14,265 nt of DNA from the NCBI GenBank assembly GCA_903953985.1, contig CAJBLW010000439.1:1-14265 (forward strand), in the 5' to 3' direction. Numbering within the stretch: position 1 is the first letter of the stretch; every line of letters begins with the position of its first letter. Source of the stretch: an uncultured Burkholderiales bacterium. Lineage in GTDB: Bacteria; Pseudomonadota; Gammaproteobacteria; Burkholderiales; Burkholderiaceae_C. Of this stretch, positions 7,011 to 13,553 are shown piece after piece. Under the pieces are notes generated by a model. That model searched no databases, was not told where the DNA came from, and was given only the letters and a program-made list of their open reading frames with translations. A program made the translations under genes and the position numbers.

Positions 7011-7013
7011 TAT
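7005..7013 (+). promoter_or_regulatory. Extended -10 promoter of rpoH
   Basis: TGC-TAATAT fits the extended -10 form TGnTAnnnT, and it shares bases with the right arm of the CIRCE element. The -35 position 18 bases upstream reads TTAGCA, which is weak, and the extended -10 could compensate. Transcription would start near 7020, giving a leader of roughly 20 bases with AAAGGAG at 7026-7032. So short a leader leaves little 5' UTR for an RNA thermometer. Confidence 0.5.
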
Positions 7014-7039
7014 TGAGGTATTCTGAAAGGAGTTCTGGT

Positions 7040-7972
7040 ATGAACATTCAAACTGGTTCCCCCGCCACAGCCATCGCGCTGAGCAACCCCTGGGCGGTCG
7101 TGCCCTCGCTCGGCCACTTGGACGCCTACATCTCTGCGGTCAACCGCATGCCCATGCTCACCCTCGAGGAAGAGCAAGAGGCCGCCCGCCAACTCAAAGC
7201 CAACGACGACCTCGAAGCCGCCCGCAAGCTGGTGCTGTCGCACCTGCGCTTGGTGGTGTCGGTGTCGCGCCAATACCTGGGATACGGCCTGCCACACGGC
7301 GACCTGATCCAGGAAGGCAATGTGGGCCTGATGAAGGCGGTCAAGCGATTCGACCCCGATCAAGGCGTGCGTCTGGTGAGCTACGCGCTGCACTGGATCA
7401 AGGCCGAAATCCACGAGTACATCCTGAAAAACTGGCGCATGGTCAAAGTGGCCACCACCAAGGCCCAGCGAAAGCTTTTTTTCAACCTGCGCTCAATGAA
7501 GCAAGGCTACAAGGCGGATGCCGACGAAGGCACCCACCGCGACACCTTGACCCCTGACCAAGTGGATTCGATGGCGCACAGCCTGAACGTCAAACGCGAG
7601 GAAGTGCGCGAGATGGAGATGCGCATGTCCGGTGGCGATGTGTTGCTGGACCCGGCTCCATCAGACGATGGCGAACAGGCCTTTGGCCCCATTGCCTATT
7701 TGGCCGATATGAACCACGAGCCCACCGCCATGATTGAGGCACACCAGCGCGATGTGATGGCCAGCGATGGGCTGGCCACGGCCCTCAATGCGTTGGACGA
7801 ACGCAGTCGCCGCATCGTGGAAGAGCGCTGGCTGAAGGTCAACGACAACGGCTCGGGTGGCATGACGTTGCACGACCTGGCCGACGAATACGGCGTGAGC
7901 GCTGAGCGCATCCGCCAGATCGAAGTAGCGGCCATGAAGAAAATGAAAAAGGCGCTGGTCGAGTTCGCCTGA
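7040..7972 (+). CDS. rpoH: RNA polymerase heat-shock sigma factor RpoH (sigma32)
   Basis: RpoH directs RNA polymerase to heat-shock promoters (chaperones, proteases). The 310-residue protein has region 2 motifs LSHLRLVVSVSRQYLGYGLP (67-86) and GDLIQEGNVGLMKAVKRFDP (87-106), followed by YALHWIKAEIHEYILKNWR. The RpoH box QRKLFFNLR (143-151) separates this family from RpoD and RpoS. Region 4.2 is LHDLADEYGVSAERIRQIE (277-295), a helix-turn-helix for the -35 element. The ATG at 7040 has AAAGGAG 7 bases upstream; an in-frame start near 7004 would lie inside the operator. A perfect CIRCE element overlaps the promoter, indicating repression by HrcA. A strong intrinsic terminator follows the stop, so the transcript is probably monocistronic. 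Confidence 0.97.
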   Translation: MNIQTGSPATAIALSNPWAVVPSLGHLDAYISAVNRMPMLTLEEEQEAARQLKANDDLEAARKLVLSHLRLVVSVSRQYLGYGLPHGDLIQEGNVGLMKAVKRFDPDQGVRLVSYALHWIKAEIHEYILKNWRMVKVATTKAQRKLFFNLRSMKQGYKADADEGTHRDTLTPDQVDSMAHSLNVKREEVREMEMRMSGGDVLLDPAPSDDGEQAFGPIAYLADMNHEPTAMIEAHQRDVMASDGLATALNALDERSRRIVEERWLKVNDNGSGGMTLHDLADEYGVSAERIRQIEVAAMKKMKKALVEFA

Positions 7973-8005
7973 AGTCCACAAGCCTTTGGGCCGCATGGCC
8001 TTGCG

Positions 8006-8033
8006 ATACCCGGTTTTGTCCGGGTATTTTTTT
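8006..8033 (+). terminator. Intrinsic terminator of rpoH
   Basis: ATACCCGG and CCGGGTAT form a perfect 8-bp stem around a TTTTGT loop, followed directly by seven T (8027-8033). It lies 33 bases after the rpoH stop. It should end the rpoH transcript and insulate the downstream Bug gene. Confidence 0.9.
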
Positions 8034-8046
8034 GCCCACATTGCGC

Positions 8047-8052
8047 TAAAGT
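8047..8052 (+). promoter_or_regulatory. Possible -10 element of the Bug protein gene
   Basis: TAAAGT fits TAnnnT and would start transcription near 8059, about 24 bases before the ATG at 8083. Because the preceding terminator is strong, the gene needs its own promoter here. No clear -35 is visible: the expected position falls in the terminator stem and T-run. Confidence 0.25.
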
Positions 8053-8082
8053 CACTGAAGTTTTGTTTTGAAAGAATCCGCC

Positions 8083-9090
8083 ATGACCGTTCGCACCTCC
8101 TCTGGTTTTTCTCGACGCCATTTGGTCCAAGCGCTTGGCGTTGCTTTGGCTTTGGGACTGACCCCTTCATGGGCCAACCCACCGGCCACGGGGGCATGGC
8201 CCACGCAAACCGTGCGCCTGGTGGTCGGCTTCCCGGCCGGCTCCAGCCCCGATCTGACGGCCAGAGCACTGGCCGAGCCTTTGTCCAAAGCGTTGGGCCA
8301 AAACGTGATCGTCGAGAACAAGGTGGGTGCCGGCGGCAACATCGCCGCCGACTTCGTCGCAAAATCCACCGATGGCCACACCTTGGGTCTGATGATCAAC
8401 GGCAACATGACGATTGCCCGCATCCTGAACCCCAAGGTGCCTTATGACCCCCTGAAAGATCTCGCACCCATCAGCCTGATCGGCAAGGCGCCCTTGATGC
8501 TGACCGTGCCTGCCGATGCCCCGGGCCAAACCCCTACAGATTGGTTAAGCCAAGCCCAAAAGTTAGGCGACAAGCTCAGTTACGCATCCCCTGGAGTAGG
8601 CACTGTGGCGCACCTGGGCATGGAGCTGCTCAAAACCAAGGCGGGCATTGCGCCGGTGCATGTGCCCTACCCCGGTAACCCGCAAATCATCAACGCCATG
8701 TTGGGTGGCCAGGTGCAGCTGGCTTTGCTGCCACCGGCCATGGCGGCCGTCCAAGTGCGCGGTGGCAAACTGCGGGCCATTGGCGCTTCGAGCACCGGGC
8801 GCAGCCCGGTGGCCGCCGAGGTGCCCAGCCTGTCCGAGATCGGTGTGAAGGATTACCAATTGGAAATCTGGAACGCGGTGGCCGCACCCGCCTCGATGCC
8901 CTCGGCTGTGGCTACCAAATTGGCTGCCATGGTCAGCGAAATCGTGCGTGCGCCCGAGATGCGGGCGCGCTTGTTTCAGCAAGGCTGGCAGGTGGTGGGA
9001 TCTTCACCCGAGGGCTTGCGCAACCGGATCGAGTCTGACACGAAAGCGCTGGGCGATATCATCCGGAGCCAGAAAATCGAGTTGAACTGA
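8083..9090 (+). CDS. Bug/TctC-type periplasmic solute-binding protein
   Basis: A 335-residue exported binding protein of the Bordetella uptake gene (Bug) family, in which members bind carboxylates and similar small anions. Family features are WPTQTVRLVVGFPAGSSPD (39-57), then ARALAEPLSKALGQNVIVENK with VGAGGN, and ADFVAKSTDGHTL (89-101). The N-terminus carries SRRHLVQALG (10-19) before a hydrophobic stretch ending PSWA, a twin-arginine-like signal; Sec export is also possible. No TctA or TctB transporter genes are nearby, as is usual for the many stand-alone Bug genes of Burkholderiales, so the ligand cannot be guessed. The ATG at 8083 has only a weak GAAAGA upstream. An in-frame TTG at 8068 is less likely. 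The gene is flanked by the rpoH terminator and the convergent sco gene. Confidence 0.9.
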   Translation: MTVRTSSGFSRRHLVQALGVALALGLTPSWANPPATGAWPTQTVRLVVGFPAGSSPDLTARALAEPLSKALGQNVIVENKVGAGGNIAADFVAKSTDGHTLGLMINGNMTIARILNPKVPYDPLKDLAPISLIGKAPLMLTVPADAPGQTPTDWLSQAQKLGDKLSYASPGVGTVAHLGMELLKTKAGIAPVHVPYPGNPQIINAMLGGQVQLALLPPAMAAVQVRGGKLRAIGASSTGRSPVAAEVPSLSEIGVKDYQLEIWNAVAAPASMPSAVATKLAAMVSEIVRAPEMRARLFQQGWQVVGSSPEGLRNRIESDTKALGDIIRSQKIELN

Positions 9091-9135
9091 AGGCCCCGAT
9101 AAAGCGGGTGAAGAGCCTGGCCAAGAGGCCAAGCC

Positions 9136-9744
9136 TCACTTGCCGCTGAGCAAGATTTTCACGTCGGCAGCCAGCGTCTCGGCACCGCTGGCGTGGCGGT
9201 TGTACAGCCGGATGCGGCCCTGTGGGTCAAAGGTGAAACTACCGGCCGAGTGGTCCATGGTGTAGCTGGTGGCAGTTTTGCCTTCGACCTTTTTGTAATA
9301 GATCTTGAAGTCCTTGGTCACCTTGGGCAGCTGCTCGGCCGTGGGACGCAAGGCCACAAAATCCGGCCCGAAATTGGCCATATAGGCCTTGAGCAATTCG
9401 GGTGTGTCTCGCTCGGGGTCTACGGTGATGAAGATGCCCTGGAGCTTGGCCCCATCGGCACCCAGCAACTGTTTGGCCTGGGCCATTTCCTGTAAGGCAG
9501 TCGGACAGACGTCGGGGCATTGGGTGAAACCAAAAAACACCACCACGGCCTTGCCCGCAAAGTCCTTCAGCGTGCGCACCTGGCCGTCTTGGTCGCTCAA
9601 CTCCCAGCCCTGGGCGTAGTCGGCTCCAGTGATGTCCACGCCGCGAAACGAAGGTTTGTCCGCGCCGCAGCCGCTCAAGCCCCATACCGCGCCTGCCAAA
9701 CACATGGCCAGGGCCGCTTTTGTTAACACTCTGCGTTGCACCAT
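9136..9744 (-). CDS. SCO1/SenC family copper-binding lipoprotein for cytochrome c oxidase assembly
   Basis: SCO proteins deliver copper to, or reduce the cysteines of, the CuA site in oxidase subunit II on the periplasmic side. The 202-residue product has a lipobox LSGC with Cys26 as the probable lipidated residue. A thioredoxin-like fold follows, with VVFFGFTQCPDVCPTAL containing the copper-ligand pair C76 and C80 (CxxxC). The third ligand is H165 in TMDHSAG. FITVDPERDTP (105-114) is also typical. The ATG at 9744 is chosen because GAGGT lies 7 bases upstream, overlapping the ctaB stop codon; the open frame upstream to 9789 lies inside ctaB. It is the last gene of the oxidase assembly operon and converges on the Bug gene 45 bases away. 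Confidence 0.94.
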   Translation of the reverse strand: MVQRRVLTKAALAMCLAGAVWGLSGCGADKPSFRGVDITGADYAQGWELSDQDGQVRTLKDFAGKAVVVFFGFTQCPDVCPTALQEMAQAKQLLGADGAKLQGIFITVDPERDTPELLKAYMANFGPDFVALRPTAEQLPKVTKDFKIYYKKVEGKTATSYTMDHSAGSFTFDPQGRIRLYNRHASGAETLAADVKILLSGK

Positions 9745-9754
9745 GCCTGAGACC

Positions 9755-10651
9755 TCAAAAAATGTAGTGGTCCAGCAGCAAAGCGGCAAACAATGCGCTC
9801 AGATGGATCAGTGAAAAGCGAAAAGTCTTGCGGGCCAGCTCGTCTGAATAGTCGCGGTACAAGGCCACCGCATAGCCGATGAAACCGATGCTCAGCACCA
9901 CCGCGGCGACCAGGTAAAGCCACGAGCTCATGCCGTAGACAAAGGGCATCAGACAAGACGCCATCAGCACGATGGTATAGAGCAAAATTTGCAGACGCGT
10001 GAACTCGTTGCCGTGCGTGACGGGCAGCATGGGCAGGCCCGACTTGCGATAGTCCTCGACCCGGTAAAGCGCCAGCGCCCAAAAGTGCGGGGGGGTCCAC
10101 AGGAAAATGATCAGAAACAAGATCAGCGCCTCAGGCCCAACCTGACCGGTCATCGAAGCCCAACCCAGAACGGGCGGCATGGCGCCACTGGCGCCACCAA
10201 TCACAATGTTTTGTGGCGTCAGGGGTTTCAGGATCACGGTGTAAACGATGGCGTAACCCACAAAGGTGGCAAAGGTGAGCCACATCGTGAGCGGGTTGAC
10301 AAACACATAAAGCACCAATGATCCCAAGGCGCACAAAGCAGCAGAAAACACCAAGGCCTGGCGGTCACTCAACTCGCCTTTGGCGGTGGGCCGCCAAGCG
10401 GTGCGTTTCATCTTGGAATCGATCGTTTTTTCAACCAGACAGTTGAAGGCCGCCGCTGCCCCCGACACCAGCCAGATGCCGATGCAGGCCCACAAACCCA
10501 GCTTCAACTCGACAAGACTGGGCACCCCGGGCACGGCCAGAACCATGCCGATCAGGGCACAAAAAACGATCAACTGAACCACGCGCGGTTTGGTCAGTGC
10601 GTAATACTGTTGCCAGGCATTCATGGGCAAACGGACGGTGGCGACGGTCAT
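9755..10651 (-). CDS. ctaB: Protoheme IX farnesyltransferase (heme O synthase) CtaB/CyoE
   Basis: This integral membrane UbiA-type prenyltransferase attaches a farnesyl group to heme b to make heme O, the precursor of heme A. The 298-residue protein has about eight to nine hydrophobic segments. The polyprenyl-diphosphate motif is FNCLVEKTIDSKMKRT (69-84; N70, E74, D78). Other family signatures are YTVILKPLTPQNIVIGG (137-153) with GAMPPVLGW after it, and WTPPHFWALAL (185-195). The ATG at 10651 overlaps the ctaA stop as ATGA, which implies translational coupling. An ATG at 10624 is a weaker alternative. The gene is followed by sco after 10 bases. The neighbouring heme A synthase uses its product. 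Confidence 0.96.
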   Translation of the reverse strand: MTVATVRLPMNAWQQYYALTKPRVVQLIVFCALIGMVLAVPGVPSLVELKLGLWACIGIWLVSGAAAAFNCLVEKTIDSKMKRTAWRPTAKGELSDRQALVFSAALCALGSLVLYVFVNPLTMWLTFATFVGYAIVYTVILKPLTPQNIVIGGASGAMPPVLGWASMTGQVGPEALILFLIIFLWTPPHFWALALYRVEDYRKSGLPMLPVTHGNEFTRLQILLYTIVLMASCLMPFVYGMSSWLYLVAAVVLSIGFIGYAVALYRDYSDELARKTFRFSLIHLSALFAALLLDHYIF

Positions 10652-11778
10652 TCGGCAAGCTTTTTGGAAAGGGGAACAGGCCCTGAATTATCAGCCCGAC
10701 TGACACACAAGGCCCAAGTCAGGGTCAAGGCCATGGCAGCGGCACCGCCGGTGTGCATCACAGCGGCCAGCAAAGGCCAGCCCAGCACCACATTGCTCAG
10801 TCCGGTGGCGAACTGTAAGGCACACAGGCCCAACAACCAACGCCCCGCTAAGGCCAAGCCCGGCTGCACCCGCAAACGCCAGCCCAACCACAGCAGCACC
10901 GCCAACACCAGCCAAGCGGCCGAGCGGTGCACAAAATGGATGGACGCCAGCGCCGAGAAAGGCAGCAACTGGCCCTCGGGCGTGTAACCTAATTCGCGCC
11001 AGACGCTGAAGCCCTGCCAGTTCATCTCAGGCACCCACTGGCCGTGGCAGGTGGGGAAATCAGGGCAAGCCAGTACCGCGTAATTGGTGCTGACCCAGCC
11101 ACCCAAGGCAATTTGCAGGCAAAGCAACACAAAGCCTGCCCACAAACCTAAGCGCAATGGCGTCGGCAAGGGCCGCGTGCCTGCTCCGCCATAGCGTACG
11201 GCTTGTGCCATCAACAAAATCAACAACCCAATGCCACCCATCAGGTGCAAGGTGACGATGGCCGGAAACAGTTTCATGGTCACCGTGAGCGCTCCGAACG
11301 CCCCTTGCATACACACCCACAGCAAAGTCAAGGTGGGCAACCAGGGGCTAACCTCTCGGCTTTGACGTCGCAGCCACCAGGTCATGGCGGCCAAGGTGAG
11401 GATCAGGACGCCGACCCCCGTGGCCAAATAACGGTGCACCATCTCGATCCAGGCTTTGCTGTGCGTGACCGGTCCGGTGGGCATGGCCGTTTGAGCAGCC
11501 GTGATTTCAACCTTGGCCCCAATGGGGGTTGCGCTGCCGTAGCAGCCCGGCCAATCGGGGCACCCCAGGCCAGAATCGGTCAGCCGGGTGAACGCCCCAA
11601 ACAGCACCAAATCGAAGGTCAAAAACAAGGTGATCAGGGTCAAAGCCTTGAGCCGCCCCGATGCCGTGGTGCTGCGCTGGCGCCACAGCCACCAGCCCAA
11701 GGGCAGTGCCGCCACCGCCAGGCCCACGGCCATGAGCTCCAATATCGGTTCCAGGTTGTACAGGTCCACTTCGGTCAT
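10648..11778 (-). CDS. ctaA: Heme A synthase CtaA (COX15 family)
   Basis: CtaA oxidises the C8 methyl group of heme O to a formyl group, giving the heme A used in aa3-type oxidases. The 376-residue protein has roughly eight membrane segments in two related halves. The four conserved heme-ligand histidines are visible: EMVHRYL (H115), TLHLMGG (H178), FVHRSAAW (H284) and AVMHTGG (H342). Each half also has an extracytoplasmic cysteine pair, CPDWPGC (C73, C79) and CPDFPTC (C238, C244). In characterised CtaA the first such pair is important for activity. The gene sits 3 bases after the SCO-like gene and overlaps ctaB (ATGA), so it is firmly part of the operon. Confidence 0.95.
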   Translation of the reverse strand: MTEVDLYNLEPILELMAVGLAVAALPLGWWLWRQRSTTASGRLKALTLITLFLTFDLVLFGAFTRLTDSGLGCPDWPGCYGSATPIGAKVEITAAQTAMPTGPVTHSKAWIEMVHRYLATGVGVLILTLAAMTWWLRRQSREVSPWLPTLTLLWVCMQGAFGALTVTMKLFPAIVTLHLMGGIGLLILLMAQAVRYGGAGTRPLPTPLRLGLWAGFVLLCLQIALGGWVSTNYAVLACPDFPTCHGQWVPEMNWQGFSVWRELGYTPEGQLLPFSALASIHFVHRSAAWLVLAVLLWLGWRLRVQPGLALAGRWLLGLCALQFATGLSNVVLGWPLLAAVMHTGGAAAMALTLTWALCVSRADNSGPVPLSKKLAE

Positions 11779-11781
11779 GCT

Positions 11782-12432
11782 TCAGCGCCCTGCCTGGTCC
11801 CAAGACGAGGAGGCCTTGAGCAATCGCTCCAGATCACGTTTGGCTTTGGAGGCACTGGGCACGTCCATGTTGGCGGGGAAACGCATCATGAAGTTGCCCA
11901 TCGGATCGACGACGTACAAATGGTCCTGCAACTGCTGCCCTTGGGCCGGGCTGATCCAGTTTTGCACCGAGGCCGCGTCCAGCCGCAGCACATGCGCCAT
12001 GTTCAAGGCAGGCAAGAGACCGGAGGCCACAGGCGCATCGTCAGTGACGAACCAAACGCGATCCACCCGGTCCTTTTCGCGGGCCAGAATTTCGCGCAAT
12101 TGGCGCTGAAAATACAGGTTTTGTTGACAACGCTCGTCGCAACTGCCGGCTGCGACAGTCACCAACAACCACTGGCCTTTGAGGCTGCTCAGCGTGACCG
12201 ATTCGCCTTGAAGGTTTTTGGCACTGATCTGAGGCATGTCTTTTTGCGGCTGGATCAGCTCACCATACACACGACGGCCTTCGGGGCGGATCACGTAATA
12301 AGTGAAATACGAGGCGATGACCGGAGAAGCGCAGACCAGCATCATGAGGATCATTTTCCAGCGGCCCATGCGGGTGCGCTGTGCATCGGCTTGCACCACT
12401 GAACCAGGGTTGGGCAAGTCGTGCACCGTCAT
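11782..12432 (-). CDS. Membrane-anchored SCO-like protein with a CxxxC motif, probable oxidase assembly factor
   Basis: I do not recognise a named gene. The 216-residue product has one N-terminal membrane segment (about 27-47, MILMMLVCASPVIASYFTYY) and a periplasmic domain. The order of elements recalls SCO/thioredoxin-like proteins: LSSLKGQWLLVTVAAGSCDERC with C98 and C102 (CxxxC), FVTDD, then DHLYVVDPMGNFMMRFP with H171 where SCO proteins have their third copper ligand. Its place between SURF1 and ctaA supports a role in oxidase maturation, either copper transfer or thiol reduction. This is inference. The frame is open to an ATG at 12495, but that start would overlap SURF1 by 50 bases. The ATG at 12432 leaves a 13-base gap. 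Neither has a clear Shine-Dalgarno. Confidence 0.85.
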   Translation of the reverse strand: MTVHDLPNPGSVVQADAQRTRMGRWKMILMMLVCASPVIASYFTYYVIRPEGRRVYGELIQPQKDMPQISAKNLQGESVTLSSLKGQWLLVTVAAGSCDERCQQNLYFQRQLREILAREKDRVDRVWFVTDDAPVASGLLPALNMAHVLRLDAASVQNWISPAQGQQLQDHLYVVDPMGNFMMRFPANMDVPSASKAKRDLERLLKASSSWDQAGR

Positions 12433-12445
12433 GGCCAGGGGGCTG

Positions 12446-13189
12446 TCAGGCAGGTCGTTTTTGGCGGCGGGGTTGGACAATTTGGAACCAGACATAAAGT
12501 AAAGCGATCAGGCCACTCAGGCCAAACCATTGGAAAGCGTATCCGTGGTGCTTTGCGACACCACTGGCCACCACGGGCCATTCGCGCAGCAGGCCTTCCG
12601 AGGGCCCGCCCGATTGCAGCAAGGTGACTTCGAGCACCTTCAAGCCCGACTCTTGGCGGTAAGCTGTCAGGTCGAGATTTTGCCGTATTGGACCCGTCTC
12701 GGCCCCGCCGAAGTCATAGAGCCTTGAAGGCCATGGGGCCAAATGGCCTTCTATTTGCACCCGATCTTCAGACGTCTGCACAGGCGGCAATGCAGCACGG
12801 TCGGTGAAAGAGCGCGGCGCCCAGCCGCGCTGCACCACCAAGACCTCGCCCGTGGCTTCGATCTGTAACGGGGTGAGCACAAAAAATCCGGGTTTGGCAT
12901 TCATCTGCCGGTTGTCCAGATGCACCGTGTGGTTGGGCAGCCAACGTCCCGTCACCACCAAGCGGCGGTGAATCAACTCGCTGCGCTGCGCCACACCTTC
13001 AGGCCCACCACTCAGGGTACGGCCGTCCAGGGCCTCTTTGCTCGCCTGTTGTGTTCGCGCGTCTTGCAAGGCGGTTTTCTCATCGGCGCGGCCGAGCTGC
13101 CACATCCCCAGGAAAAAGGCGATGGCCACGCCTGCGACAGCCACGGCCAGCACCAGCCATCTTTTCCAGTGAAGGGGTTTGTCAGTCAT
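12446..13189 (-). CDS. SURF1 family cytochrome c oxidase assembly protein
   Basis: SURF1 proteins help insert heme A into subunit I of cytochrome c oxidase. The 247-residue protein has the standard layout of two membrane segments, near 11-28 and 218-237, enclosing a large periplasmic domain. Family features are LGMWQLGRADEK (27-38), HLDNRQMNAKPGFFVLTPL (90-108), VLVVQRGWAPR (116-126) and KHHGYAFQWFGL (213-224), with the His residues implicated in heme binding in bacterial homologues. It is the first gene of the SURF1-SCO-like-ctaA-ctaB-sco operon. Its start lies 14 bases from the divergent DUF2909-like gene, so its promoter must lie at least partly inside that gene; I could not identify it. 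Confidence 0.93.
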   Translation of the reverse strand: MTDKPLHWKRWLVLAVAVAGVAIAFFLGMWQLGRADEKTALQDARTQQASKEALDGRTLSGGPEGVAQRSELIHRRLVVTGRWLPNHTVHLDNRQMNAKPGFFVLTPLQIEATGEVLVVQRGWAPRSFTDRAALPPVQTSEDRVQIEGHLAPWPSRLYDFGGAETGPIRQNLDLTAYRQESGLKVLEVTLLQSGGPSEGLLREWPVVASGVAKHHGYAFQWFGLSGLIALLYVWFQIVQPRRQKRPA

Positions 13190-13191
13190 CG

Positions 13192-13197
13192 GATAAT
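13192..13197 (+). promoter_or_regulatory. Possible -10 element giving a leaderless transcript for the DUF2909-like gene
   Basis: GATAAT is one base from TATAAT and ends 6 bases before the ATG at 13204. With usual spacing, transcription would start on or next to the A of the start codon. No Shine-Dalgarno is present, which fits leaderless initiation. The -35 region (near 13169-13174) is poor. Confidence 0.4.
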
Positions 13198-13203
13198 GTG
13201 TCC

Positions 13204-13437
13204 ATGAAAATTCTTGTCGCCATCGCGTTTCTCGCCATTTTGGTCAGTCTGGGCTCGGCCCTGATGTACATGATGCGGGGCAGTGCCCCACCCGCTGAAG
13301 GTGAAGCACCGAAAAAAGGCAACATGGCCACCGCGCTGGCCTTCCGTGTCGGCTTTTCCATTGTCCTCTTCATCTGCGTTCTGGCGGCCTGGAAATTGGG
13401 CTGGATCCAGCCTACAGGCATCCCCCCAGGGGCTTGA
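13204..13437 (+). CDS. Small twin-transmembrane protein (DUF2909-like)
   Basis: A 77-residue protein with two hydrophobic helices, about 3-24 (ILVAIAFLAILVSLGSALMYMM) and 44-66. They are separated by a short polar linker containing APKKG. Length, layout and location fit the DUF2909 or 'twin transmembrane protein' family, whose function is unknown. It is recognised from pattern only. It lies between the subunit III gene and SURF1 but on the opposite strand. As I recall, a similar small gene sits at this place in the Pseudomonas cox cluster. This suggests a link to oxidase biogenesis without proving one. The ATG lacks a Shine-Dalgarno and follows GATAAT closely. Confidence 0.8.
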   Translation: MKILVAIAFLAILVSLGSALMYMMRGSAPPAEGEAPKKGNMATALAFRVGFSIVLFICVLAAWKLGWIQPTGIPPGA

Positions 13438-13503
13438 TCGATTCTTCGATCTTTGTGGCCACCGCCATGTCGATTTGATCTGGCATTTTCGCTTTATCCA
13501 TCA

Positions 13504-13539
13504 CCAACAAAAAAGCGCCCTTGGGCGCTTTTTTGTTGG
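13504..13539. terminator. Bidirectional intrinsic terminator between the DUF2909-like gene and ctaE
   Basis: CCAACAAAAAAGCGCCC and its exact reverse complement flank TT, giving a perfect 17-bp inverted repeat. Each strand reads a GC-rich core (GCGCCC/GGGCGC) followed by six T, so it can stop transcripts arriving from either side. It lies 66 bases after the DUF2909-like stop and 14 bases after the ctaE stop. The rest of 13438-13553 shows nothing recognisable. Confidence 0.93.
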
Positions 13540-13553
13540 GGCCAAGGGCAGGC

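Noticed and set aside
9115..9135. Imperfect hairpin (GCCTGGCC / GGCCAAGCC) between the convergent Bug and sco genes.
   Set aside because: The stem has a mismatch after five pairs and no T-tract follows on either strand, so it is too weak to call a terminator.
11203..12402. A 399-codon open frame on the plus strand opposite ctaA and the SCO-like gene.
   Set aside because: The composition is skewed to His, Gln, Gly and Arg and no domain is visible. Both genes beneath it are supported by family motifs or operon structure.
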